Source: Pseudoscleropodium purum
Lineage: Eukaryota; Streptophyta; Bryopsida; Hypnales; Brachytheciaceae
Direction: 5' to 3'
NCBI GenBank assembly: GCA_963969395.1
Contig: OZ017798.1
Location: forward strand, 17,724,173 to 17,788,172
Length of the DNA stretch: 64,000 nt
Each line of letters starts with the position of its first letter. The first letter of the stretch is position 1. The notes beneath the pieces were generated by a model. It worked only from the letters and a program-made list of their open reading frames with translations. It ran no database searches and was not told the origin of the DNA. This document shows positions 26,401 through 38,134 of the stretch, one piece after another. The position numbers were made by a program, and so were the translations under genes.

Positions 26401-27795
26401 AATATTAAACTTTTGAAAAATTACAAGTTATTCTAATGAGTAAAATTTATGAAAATTATTCTATTGGGTGGAAATTTTAAAATTATGGATTTTTTTGGCC
26501 TAGGTACTGTAATACAATAAATTTGGTACTCTTTAATTTGAAACCTAAAAGCATATGTCATAGATAAACTAAATGTTTTCATAATTTTTTAATTTTTGAT
26601 AATATTTTATAGTTTTTTTATAATCTTATAGAATCTTCTGGCCATGGTCTTCTAAAACATTCTTGAATCTACTAAAATCTTTTTTAAATCTTTCTTTCAT
26701 AGTTTGCAAAACCTTCTATTCTTTATAGACATATGAAAATGGATAATAATACTTAGAAACTACCCTAAAAACCCCATAGTTCTTAAAAAGAGCTTTCAAA
26801 GTTTTTCTTGAGTTTTTGCAAGGCTTGCCAATATTAATATCCATAAGACTCAAGATAAGGGTTCATCAATCATGCCAATAAAATTTTGGAGTAGTCTAAA
26901 GTATTTTTGTATTTTTGTATTACATACACTTATCCATTGAATTCCTTCAATTTTCTTCGAAGTAAACTTTAGTTATCTTTTTACTTCTTATTCATTACAT
27001 TGATTTTTGTTTTTACCATGTGTGATAGCAATTTATAAAAACTCACATAGTTTTAAATCACTAAAAGATGAAATATTATTATATTGTACTAATTCCACCA
27101 AAATGAATTTTGTAATATTACCAATTTTGTATGTGATACTACATTAGCTACCCTCACTAATATGACAAATCAATTTACAATGCTCTCCCATGAAGGGGGT
27201 CACCACTTCCTTTTTCATATATTTAGAAGATAAATCAAGTAAATAGGATAGCAATTTTTCAAAGAGCACCATTCTTTAGTTCATTTTGTTACACAAGATA
27301 ATTCAATTAGTAAGAGTTTGAGTAGTGTGAGACCCTTTTATACTAATTTAGATAAATGTTGGATGAATGTGATCTTATTATGCAAGCATTTGGTTTAAAT
27401 TCATATTGAAATTGAATGATTGTAGAAAAGTGTTGAATGAAAGTTGGATGGCAATGACTAAAACCATATGAGATATTATCAAAATGGTTTAAACCACATT
27501 TTTATTGATTATATTTAAAATTTTGTGAACTTTCCATTTAGTGCACCTCAAGTCTTCAAAAATCCACATAATTTCCAAATTAGTACTAGTTATTGCTATA
27601 GGACTGACACTAATTCAATTAAACTAATGTAAAATTAGTGTCAAGCTTTTGTCTACTCATTTTATTTTGGTAGAAAACAATAATACAATTCAATTAAGCT
27701 GCACTAAATGACGTAGCGTGATGTTAGTACATTATTGTCTCAAGTACTAGTGTACTACTATAATGGAATAATTAAATTAGTGTAGAAAAGCAAGC

Positions 27796-28054
27796 ATTAC
27801 AAAAAATTTTGAGGCTTATAAAAGGCTACTACTTTTGCACTATTGCGGTGCAATTAGGGATTTAAAATTTTTTTTTTTTTTGAAATCTAACATGGTACTA
27901 CTAATGCCAGTGCTACGTTAGCACCATGTCAGAATGATTGTTTTTTTAATATTTTAATATTTTTTCAGTATTTAAAAAAAAATTCTTTAATTGCACTGTA
28001 GGTTGCTGAAAATAAAAACTTACAACCTTCTACAAGCCTTAGAATTTTCCTAAT
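27796..28054. mobile_element. Imperfect terminal-inverted-repeat element (MITE-like), about 259 bp
   Basis: The left arm, ATTACAAAAAATTTTGAGGC followed by TTATAAAAGGCT, aligns with the inverted right arm, ATTAGGAAAATTCTAAGGC followed by TTGTAGAAGGTT. Both arms continue into GTGCAATTA and poly-T tracts. A smaller inverted motif (CATGGTACTACTAATG / GTTAGCACCATG) sits at the centre. No coding capacity and no clear target duplication, so the superfamily is unassigned. Confidence 0.5.
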
Positions 28055-28641
28055 GTGATTACACTACAACTATTCTAAGTGAAGTTAGGTAAAGCGTTCC
28101 CCAATAAACATTTGTTGTACAAACCACTCTACAAATGGGTGACTCCAACAACTTTACAATATATCTCAATAAAAGCATTTGTAACTTTAATTTGAAGAAA
28201 AATGAATAATCCATCACAACCATGGCTTTTGGGGGGGCTTTATAGTGCATATGCTATAGTAGTGGGCTTTTATTGTGACCTCCTTCTTCAAACTGTCCCT
28301 ACAAGAAGCTTTGAAATGAACAATATGTAGTTATAATTTATAAAATGATTGTTGACAATGTGAGAGCATAATAAGATTCATCAACATTGGCTTATATTTT
28401 GTCAATGGATGGAACCTTCTTATAGATACTATAGAATCTCAATTTTTTTTGAGTTTAGTATTGGTTGCATTTAGGAATTTTGTGTATTACTTTTTGCATG
28501 CTGCAATGCTTATTTTTGGTAAATCTATATCTTTTCTTAGATTGGGCATGTGTGAGGTTTGCAAGACCTATGATCAAGAATAGGTGCCCTATTGTAAAAT
28601 CCTTTGGAAATTCATAAGTAATTCATAAATGCTCTGAAAAA

Positions 28642-28680
28642 TATGAAGAGAAACCGATTCCGCATCGGTTTCTCTTCATA
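28642..28680. repeat. Perfect 17-bp inverted repeat with 5-base loop
   Basis: The arms TATGAAGAGAAACCGAT and ATCGGTTTCTCTTCATA are exact reverse complements around TCCGC. It lies at the boundary where AT-rich spacer gives way to the GC-richer 3' flank of DUF674 copy B. Confidence 0.9.
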
Positions 28681-29468
28681 AGTGAAAATGAGTGAAAATA
28701 TTTTCGTGCATCTGAAACCCATCAAAAAGGACTTAAAGGGTCGCTTCATGAGCACACTACCTTATTACGTTAACTGCGGTACAAGACTTCAAGCAAGGAA
28801 ATCCGGTAAAGATCACAAAGAATCTGTCCACCAAGGCGTGCACAGCGATCTATGCTCTACAGAAACAAGCTTCTGGACGTCAGTCAATTACCTCCATCGG
28901 CGAAAAATCGATGAAATGAATGCCAATGAGATGGATTGACAATTCTCTCGTTGACATCTCGTCCACATCGGAGCAGTCATGTGTAGAGAAAGTGGAGCCT
29001 CCATTCTGTAAGCAGTTGCAAGCATGTGCCAATGCTGAAGAAGAGCCTACAATATAGCTCAGAATTTGGTTTCGAGATTCCACAAGGATGGTCCAGTCTT
29101 TGAAATATCCGATAGCTGAATGTTGTAGCAATCCGAACTACTGTAACTTGCCGCACTTAAAATATATACACGGTCAAATTTTCAGGAGGTAGCACATGAT
29201 ATCCACAACCCCAAAGCTACTGACAGAGACCTCACTCAGGTCTCATTGAAAAAATGCATTTTATAAACAAACTTGAGCTTCTCATGGTGTGGCACTCCCG
29301 CTAACTGGAGCATGGAAAGAGGGTAAATCATGCTAAAAGATTCTGCTCCTCTACAGGTCAAGTAGAATGCCTACCTTCATCAGAATTTCTGCAATCTTGT
29401 CTCCTCAGATTGAGAAGGTTGCGTGCGTTTCCCAGAAGGTCGATCAAAAGCTTCTAAAACGTGCAGCT

Positions 29469-32253
29469 TCAGGAATGCCATCCTCGAAACGGAAGCCTGA
29501 TACGGGCACTGGGTTCATACATGGTCCAAGGGGGCTTGACAGCGGCAGGTGGTTTGGGCTTCGTTGCACCCATAGGAGGGTGAGGAGAGGGCCCCAAGGA
29601 TATAAGGCGACATAGCTTAGCCATCACCTTGTCAACTTGCTTCTCCAACATGAGCATCTCCTTGCAAGCCTTAGGCATAGAGTCTGGTCCATTTGCCCTT
29701 ATTTTGTTATTATGCCTCGACCATGTTCCATTCGAACTTGATCTGCTGGATAGGGACGTCTCATTCGGAGCAGGAAAGCTTAAGTCTCTCAACGCGGAGC
29801 TGATTCTTTGTTCCCTCTCCTTGACGTATTTCACAAGACTGCTGTGCAATGCAGTGTCTTGGATCTCTACTAAGGCACTGTACAACCCTCGTCCCCAATC
29901 GAGTGCAATTTCCATCGAATTTTTTACAGGGCTATCTTCGAAACCCTGGCCTCTCTTATTTAATAAGTTGATAGGCTTACGTGGTTTGCAGTTGCGTCGT
30001 GAGTTAATCTCTTGGTGGGGAGCTGCAACCACATATCTGTCCCGTATAGATTTGCCAAACACATCATTCAACACGTTTCGAGATGTCAGTGATGCCCTCA
30101 GCAACTGTAATACCTGCAGTAATAACAGCATTGTCAATTAATCAGGAATCATATTGTTAAAATTGTGTTCGATACGACGAATGTTACTACACATGAGACT
30201 ACACACAATTCGACTTAATTACCCACTCACAGTCACAGAACGAATTATGTAGATCTTCTAATTAAGCTAGCTACTGTGGAAACAATGTGTCTTCCACGAA
30301 TTCCACTTTAGACTGATAAAGCTGCGGGGACGGGGTCCCTCACGAACATATTGGCTAACGATGCGAAAGTGTCCTCATCAGGGTCTCAATGACAAAAATC
30401 TTAAATCAATGGCTCTAGAACTCACCATCTATGTCCTGCAGCGAAGCATAAATTTCAGACTCTCGGTCATAACACTCTGCCTAGTTAACTCCTCAGTACT
30501 CGCTGGCTTAAGAATCTGAATGGCCAGATTGATTTCACGTCTTTCAACGTACGTGTTTATGTTTGAGCTTGAAACACACATAGGAGCTGCTGCAAGTACT
30601 GGGCAGAATGCATCGATCAGTAATTGTATCACCGCTCATAGATTGATTCGACTTCTCCGCAAGTCGACGCGTGCATAAATTCAACACGATAAATGGTGGA
30701 AGGGTAATTGAAATACTTGTTACCTCATCAGTTTTAACCTGCAGGTCAAAACTGTAAAGAGAGCTCATGTTCTCCACATTCAGCTTCTGCAATAAAACCA
30801 GGGACTGGGAGCTGGGAAAAATGTCCAGGCTATCAGTCACAAACTACTTGCTACTACTTTTCACATAATCATGATGTTGGTCGATACTAACCATGTCGCT
30901 CACATTCATCATCGTGCAGTGCAAAGTCATCTTCTTCTGGTGACGCGGGCACTTTGCACCGTATCTGTTCAAGCAGATATTTTCATTCAGTCTAGCTGTA
31001 GCTAGAAGATTCAGAATTGCCAAAAAGAATTGCACTCAACCCTCTCTAAATGCACTGCCTCGGGGGGACAATTGGGTCCACAACTCCTGTCACATGTGTT
31101 CACAACTGGACAATTGGAACAATCAGATGTTCAGACAATATGACAGATTCTCAGGATGTACTGGGAATGTGCAATTAGAGAGGGTGAGTAATTATCATAG
31201 AGCATGTAACGAACATAGTCAAGTGGTTCGCAGCTTAAGATCGTCAATTTCTTCAGCCTACTGAAAGGTGTGCGCGCTCAAGTGGGAATGATGAATTCGA
31301 GCTTACCTTGGAGACACAAAGGAGCAGTTAGAACTTGCACCACAGGTGTAATAGTCTTGGGAGTTGCTAATTGGCTCTCTCGGAAGTCCAATTTCACTCT
31401 CGGTGGCTAAACATCTCAATCCATACCCTGGCTTCCGTTCTGTGAGAACCTTCTTATGTGTCTCCTCAGCTTCAAGTCTCTGGACGCTCTTGAAAACATT
31501 GGAGATGGCGCCCACAGTCTTGGGGGTTACTAATGCATCTGCACAGGAAACCCACGGCATTCAAACCCTGAATGACCAAGGATTTAAGATTTATTTCACA
31601 ACAATCAGTGGAGAACATGGGAAGTGTTGGTCAAAACCTAAATAAAATTGGACGAAAGAAAGTCTTCATCTGACCTACTCAAAACTGCAATATAAATAGG
31701 TCTAACAGGGAGATTCCTGGTCTCGTCCGCCAGTTTTGCACACACTAGCTAATGCGTTGCAAGTTTAACCTAAATTTTGTTATTATCAATTCAACGAGCA
31801 CCACAAATACAATACTGAATCTAAAAAATGCAGCGATACTTCGCCTGTGTACTTACAAGTGTCCAATTGAACCCTGAGCTTCTTTACCACTCTCAGTATC
31901 ACCGAGAAAGAGGAGTATGTCGATCTAACCTGGACGACCTAATATTTATCGTTGCGATGCGAGCTCTGACAGGTCTTTCACTTCTAGATAATTTCAGCAG
32001 GAGACATACTGTACCCATTCCTGTGAATGCAGAGAGACTTAAATTGCGGGACCCGGTGCTCACTGTCAAACAGAAGTTTGATGGCACAGCCGATGGGCAG
32101 GGTAAGGAATCCGACGAGAAGATCCACGAACTCTTTCTCCGCTTCCAAGAACAGAATTTTCTGGCTGCTTTGGCTGTACATGAGCGTGATGACAATCTCC
32201 TTGTCCTCAATTTGGATCATATCTGTCGTCAACTGTGACATTTTCAAATTCAT
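29469..32253 (-). CDS. DUF674 family protein with long C-terminal extension (copy B); possibly disrupted
   Basis: Paralogue of the gene at 19802; function unknown. Exons in phase: 32253-32010 (KEFVDLLVGFLTLPIGCAIK), 31538-31307 (ISNVFKSVQRLEAEE, DYYTCGASSNC), 30964-30892 (YGAKCPRHQKKM), 30786-30724, and a last exon 30113-29469. The last exon opens VLQLLRASLTSRNVLNDVF and continues about 190 residues beyond the end of copy A as a basic, Ser/Pro-rich tail. The missing middle piece lies near 30551-30429: YVERREINLAIQILKPASTE matches copy A, but its frame does not join exon 4 with an obvious acceptor. It also meets TAG at 30431-30429, just before a good GT donor. Either splicing differs from my model or the gene is decaying. 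A second in-frame ATG lies four codons in. Confidence 0.65.
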
Positions 32254-34271
32254 GAAACCTTTATCCTTTTAATCACCACCCGACTAATTCCGGTTCACTC
32301 AATGGCAAATTCCTCACAATTGCTCACGGTAAGCTCCCTTTCATGAAAAAAACCCAAGAAAAAGCGCAAGAAATGTCAATGCCATGATTTTCGTAGTTCG
32401 CTTGCACCCTATATCTTTGAGCAATTCGACTGCACTTTCCAATCTTCTTCTCTTTTCAAATTCAAAATTTCATAAACATATTTTAAAGAAATTGCATGTG
32501 TCTGCATCGCTCTACAACTGACTGCAGGATCAGAAAACTTAGAAACTGATACAAAAAAATAAAGAAGAAAACGAAAACTCTGTCTCAAGCACACGAAGTG
32601 AACACTCCATCGTAAGCGCCGTGGCTCTTTGCCTGGGAACAAAGATTAGGGGGGAACCGAGGAAGCGGGGAACGTCTATGGGAACCTAGTAGGAAGGTCA
32701 ACTGCATGGGAACAGTGTAGGGAACAAATATGGATCCAAGATTTAGCCTTTTTTTTTAATTTTTTAATTTAAGTTTTTGCACATTTTAGCTATTACCTTA
32801 CACAAAAGACATTATTTATCTCCGAATTATCATAAAGGAAATTATATTGTCTCAAAGTACTTTGTTCATCATTTACAATAAGGACTTTAGAGCATGTAAA
32901 TATTAATCTATTTTGTTCTTAATAAGTTTAAAATGATAGTTCTAATTTAAGCTTCAAAATAAAAATAGAAAAATAATTATTTTTAAATATTTTTACCTAC
33001 AATAAAATCAGTGAAAACTTTTATAAAGCAAAAAGAGAAATCAAAATTGTAAAATAATATTTGACTATAATTAGGAAAGAAGAATATGAAAGAGTCAAAA
33101 AAGAATAGAAACTAAAAAATACGCAAGTATTGAATTTTTACTATACTAGTGGGAATGAGGAGTACTAGGTAGAAATTTAAATTTGATATACTTTTCTTCT
33201 ATCAATAATCATTCAATTTTGCATAGCCATCCTTTGCCAATCAATGGCGAAAATGCGTGCACACATAGAGTTACTTTGGTTGACCTATGTATCACTCTTA
33301 TATCATATAAATATTGCATTAGGAATTTTCTAAAGTATCTCAATGGACAAATACTTTAGGAATCAAAGTATAAATAAGATAGTTGCCTCAAAGACTATTG
33401 TACATGAAGGTCTAATTTAACACCCAAGTATTGAAATAGAATTTCCACATCAAATTCTCAAGGGTTCACATTACCTCACACTATTTACAAGATGATATGT
33501 GACACTTTTTTACAAAATTGTCTTAGTTTACATTGAATTTGACCTTCAAGGAATGTACAATAGGGAATAAGATATGCATGATAGATACCAAAATTGACAT
33601 TACCACTGAAAACTCTGTTAATTTGTAAGTGAATAGTGAACAATAAGATCAACTCTTTTCTATTGAATATTTGATATTTTCTAAACAATAAATTCCAACA
33701 ATATTAAACTTAGGAAGATTGAAAAAACTTTACTTGTACAAGATTTAAAAAAACGAAACATTACCATTTATTTGTTCATCTATTTTTAGAATTATCCTCC
33801 CAACAATTACAGTACTCACGAAATTAAAATCCACACAAATTCTGATAAGTGAGACTGACCGTCAGGCAAGGGGAACAATTATCGGAACGGAAAAGGAGGA
33901 AAAGTGTGAACACGGTCTGGGCACGCACGGGAACGTGGGAACGTGAGACAGTTGATGCTTGTAGTTCTTCCAGTTGAGCCAGGAGTATAGTTGTCACCAG
34001 CGAGCGCGGAGCTTGTCCATCGCCATAGCCAACGACAACAACTTCGCGACCGCCATCGCTACAACGCTTCCCCTCCTCACCTTACCCCCCTCAGTTGATG
34101 GAATACTCGCATTCGAATTCCAAATCTCGTAATTCACCTTTTTAGGTTCATCGTCCTCTGTGGCGATGGCGGTTCCGCTTCGCGGACTTCCGGGTATTAT
34201 TTAGGTTTACGCTTCGGAAGGAACGACCTTTTTTCGTGGATTTTTTTAGGGCGTCGGCCCTTTGAGTAACC
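32254..34271. other. Divergent intergenic region between DUF674 copy B and FAM133-like gene
   Basis: The two flanking genes are transcribed away from each other. GC-richer promoter-like shoulders (32.25-32.70 and 33.84-34.27 kb) enclose about 1.1 kb of very AT-rich DNA that looks inserted between them. No coding frame or terminal repeats could be defined for the AT-rich block. Confidence 0.5.
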
Positions 34272-36634
34272 ATGGGGAAGAATCAGGCGTACAAGGCGAT
34301 GCAGCGGGCCAAGATGGGGACCAGTACCGCTGCCGGCGGACCTGGCGAGGAGATTGATGATGGCATGGTGTGTATTCTTCCACCCCCGTAAATTCTTGAA
34401 TTTGGGGTTAGAAAATTTTTAGTAGGGTTATTGCAAATCAAAGATGTATGTCTGAGGTCACATTGTTGCGGTTACAGAATGAGGAGCTCATTACGATTTG
34501 ATGGAATGTGAACCTAACAACTGTTATGGTCAAAATTCGCAATTGAACGCGAGAATTTGAACAAATTGTGAAATAGAACCTGACCTCTGTGTCATTTTTG
34601 ACACCGTCGAGGAATTTTTCTTTTTTTTCGTGGAGAATGTTAATTTGGGATGTGTTAGAAGGTCTGTTCGAATTGTTGCGAAAGGGGACTTGTAATTAGG
34701 AGAAGCTGTTATTCTTATGTCCTGATGGGTGATATTATGCTTTAGTTGTTCGTGTCTCATGTTTTAGTTGCCTCATATTATCCTTTTGTAGCAGGCAGTT
34801 ATTTATTTTGGGTCTGGGTTTGCAATCGAACTCTGGAAAATTGGAGGAATTGTTAACTTGAACATGACCTCCGTCATTTTTTACACTCTCGCGGAGTTAT
34901 GTTCTTTCCTGTGAGGATTGTATTAACATGACGAAGGTCTACTTGAATAGTTTGAGAGGATATTTGCTTGTTATTATTTATTATGAACTTTGAGGGAGGA
35001 GGAGCCTGAGATGATTTTCTTATGTCCTGAAAGGTGTGATTATGCTTGAATTCTCCGAGGTTCATGTTTCCGTGCCTTCGTACCTTTTAAATGCAGGTAG
35101 CTATTTATTTTTAGTTAGGGTTGACAAAGGCGTGAGATTTCAGTTCGTCAATGCTGCGAGGTTCACTTTTAGATTTGGGTACTGTTTCTCTGTACTTGTT
35201 GTGTCTCCTGAAATTTCTGTAGCACACTACTTGGTGGAAGATATTTGCTGTGTCTCTGAGAGATACAGGGCTTAAAAAATGGGCAGCCTAGAAAAGTTAA
35301 TATCATTTCCTGGAGAGCTACTGACAAGGGTCGACGCAGATGGACGGATCTTTCCATTCACCAGAGTGGCATGCTGCACGTCTGGCATCTCTTCAGACTT
35401 CACACACGGTTACTTGGGAAGAGTGGAAGCAGAAACAGAAGGTATCGTTGCTGCCGTTCTTCACCTCTCTTAGTTTCTTTATATTCGGGATTGCAGTAGA
35501 ATTATGAAGCACATATTTGTCGAATTTGAATTCCAGGTAACTTGCACACGTGCTAGTGTCATGGTTGTGCAATGAAATGTGGGCCTTTTGATATTGTAGG
35601 AGGAAGCTAAGAGACAAGGAGAGCTTGAAGATGACGAGGCTAAGCGAATGAGAGAATATCGAGCGCAATTGGATGCCGAGCGAGCCAAGAAGCTAGCAAG
35701 AGGATCAAACCATGCTACTTTGCGAGAAAAAGTGTTAAAAAAGAGTAAGATTTAAAGTAAAGTTATAAAATTTGCTGAAGCTTTCTAGCGAATTTGAATC
35801 TTGGTTATGTGCCAGCTTCACTATTTTATCTGTTCTCCTGTGTTTATTGCTTAGTCAGCCTAATGCATAGTGGTTAAGATTCATTCATGTGTCTTGCAAA
35901 GCGGTGGTTGTGTGGGTTGACATCTGGATAATTGGACCTGCTAAACTTCCAGGAAATTTTGAATACTCTCAGTAGCAACTGAGAACGATCGTAGTTTCTT
36001 GATTCTAATTGTCCCTGTTTTTGATGGCTTTCTAATATAGATGCCACTGCTTGTATTGAATAGCTAATTAAACTTGAAAAAAATTTCAAAACCTTTCTAG
36101 CGGCTTGTATCCATCCATGTGTTCGAAGTGGTTTCGGTTTTCTGTTCGAAGCAGTACAGTTTAATGACCAGATGAAAAATCTGCCGTGTTGCAGACAAGA
36201 AGGATAAGGACAAAGGTAAGGATAAAGACAAGGACAAGCTCAAAAGCGAGAAGAAAAGAAAGGTAAATTCGAGAAATCTCTTCACCTACAAGATCTTTCT
36301 GAACATAATTCATTATTACCTAGATCACTGGTTTAGAAAATAATCTTTGTTCACATGTTTCGCCTGTCTGTTCTGGCAGAGATCTTCTTCCAAGAGGCGT
36401 CGAGGTAGAAGCGACTCAGAGTCGGAAGCAGACAGCTCTGGCAGTGAGAGTGATAGGAGGAAAGACCGAGATCGCCGGAAAAGCAGAAAAGATAGGAAGG
36501 AAAGGAAGGAGAGGCATAGATCGCGAAGACGACGATCGGAGAGTACTTCCGACAGTAGAAGCAATAGTGATGGTGAGGGTGACGGGCCTCTACCTCTTTC
36601 CTCCTTTTTTGACAAAGATGGTAAAGAGGTATAA
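34272..36634 (+). CDS. FAM133-like lysine/arginine/serine-rich nuclear protein
   Basis: Small, highly basic protein of the FAM133 family found across plants and animals, thought to be nuclear and linked to RNA processing; its exact role is unknown. Five exons, 34272-34367, 35340-35441, 35600-35744, 36195-36262 and 36380-36634, give 221 aa. The N-terminus MGKNQAYKAMQRAKMG is the conserved plant start. Then come DGSFHSPEWHAARLASL, TVTWEEWKQKQKEEEAKRQG and MREYRAQLDAERAKKLARG. The second half is low-complexity KDK and RS repeats, ending in GPLPLSSFFDKDGKEV. All junctions are GT-AG and keep phase. The first donor (GTGTGT) gives a Met-Met junction where relatives have Met-Val, so that boundary is the least certain. 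Confidence 0.88.
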
Positions 36635-38134
36635 GAGCTAGTTTCCTAAGCATTTACTAAGCTTGTCTTAGAAATATTTCATTTTAACAGATTTTCAGTT
36701 TCCCGCATCTCTCATCACAGCACTGCTGATTTGAAGTCTGGGTCCTGATTGTCCAGATGTATGAAAGATTTGATAGGAGTCCTGAGGTTCCAATGGTTTT
36801 GTTTATAATCTGAAGTGGTTCATTCATGGTTGTGAAGAGTTGAAAATTCAGTGCCTAGTTGATCATAGGCATGCTCACATACTTCAATTCCAAATGAATT
36901 CATGTGAATTCAGTCCATTCCCTTTTGATATCATATGTAACAGCTGAAGCCCTTGTTGGACAAGTGGTATTGTAATCTTTAAAGTTTCTGTTGTAAAGCT
37001 GCTCAGTAGGAACTTACACTTCTAAGTTAACAGTGGTGGGTTAGGGCTTCTTCCTAAATATGTTTGTATCAGGTGCTGTTTGAGTGATTCAGAAGGAACT
37101 GCAGAGGAGCAGATGTTGGGGTTATCAAGGAAGATTCAATATGCTCACACTTGTCAGCAATGGCATTTGAATTCTTTCGCTGCAGTCTAGTTGGTTGCAA
37201 TGGCTGCTAAAAGTTTGTTGCAAGTCGGACCAGCTCTCAACATGAAGCCAACCAACAAGATCTTGCAGGTGTAGGTACCTTAGTTTTGATGAGGAACAGA
37301 GAAGTAAACAAGAAATTGGCATTGTCTTATATTGTTCAGAGAACTAGTCAAGAATAGATTTATGCATGTGTTGATCTGTAAGATAGCACTTGTGCAGAGA
37401 TGCAGGATTACTAAGCAGTTAGAACAAGAATATATACAATTTTGGAAAGCACCTCACAACTGCACAGATCTTCAATCTGCACCCTATTTATCATTCCTGT
37501 AAACTCTTATCTATTGCTATTCCAGAAATATAATGCAATTCCAGAAATACAATTTTTTACATTTCAGCAGAACAAGACTCCTGCGAGTACGGTATGCATT
37601 TCCAAAGTGGAATGTAGTGTCATGAATGTACGCTCACTGCACAGGGGCAAAATTCTAATTTCAAAACAACATGCCATGGAATAATAACAACTTCCGAAGC
37701 AAAGAATCCTGGCTCAGCAAATGAAACAAGCTCTGCCGAAATCGCATTTGTGCTGAGCACGACAGGCATCTAGTGACTGTTGGGGACGGAGTGATGACTA
37801 ATACTTGGCAAGAACAGCCATTTAGGACTAGTCAACCAGTGTCAACAGCGAGAATTCCCAGTAACTTGTTTGTAAGCTTGGTCGGCATCGAAAGCGTCAA
37901 GCTAGCTCATGACTCAAAATGAGAGAAGTTATGGATAGAATTCACCAGTTGGGAGTCGATGATATTGTAACTTCTGATAGTGGCAATGACAAGTACTTCA
38001 TCAACACGAGCAAATGGAATAGAGATTGAGAGCAGATAACCAACATCTCAGCAAGACGCTTGTTGATGCAGACTGGGGGAACATATCCATTCCAATTGTC
38101 AAAGATACTAAGAACTAACTTATAAGGCAAAATG
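36635..38134. other. Tail-to-tail interval between FAM133-like and metallophosphoesterase genes
   Basis: The neighbouring genes converge here, so this 1.5 kb should hold both 3' untranslated regions and terminators. Composition is intermediate. Short open frames are present, but none has recognisable content. Confidence 0.5.

Larger units (their letters stand above)
22762..29468. other. AT-rich gene-free interval between the two DUF674 genes
   Basis: Mostly strongly AT-rich sequence with long A/T runs and no coding frame that can be supported. It contains a CACTA-type MITE (23311-23468), an inverted-repeat element (27796-28054) and a perfect palindrome (28642-28680). From about 28.7 to 29.45 kb GC content is higher, with short open frames on both strands (28682-28939 plus, 28880-29131 minus). 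None matches a family I know. This is the 3' flank of the second DUF674 gene. Confidence 0.6.

Noticed and set aside
28065..28256. Possible second CACTA MITE (CACTACAAC at the left and GTAGTG at the right)
   Set aside because: Beyond the first six bases the ends do not match, and the flanking trinucleotides differ, so there is no target duplication.
29469..30137. Independent 222-aa single-exon gene
   Set aside because: Its start continues the DUF674 domain (VLQLLRASLTSRN matches copy A) immediately after a good acceptor, so it is the last exon of copy B.
31828..32238. 136-codon plus-strand frame
   Set aside because: It is antisense to the first exon of DUF674 copy B, which carries the conserved domain.
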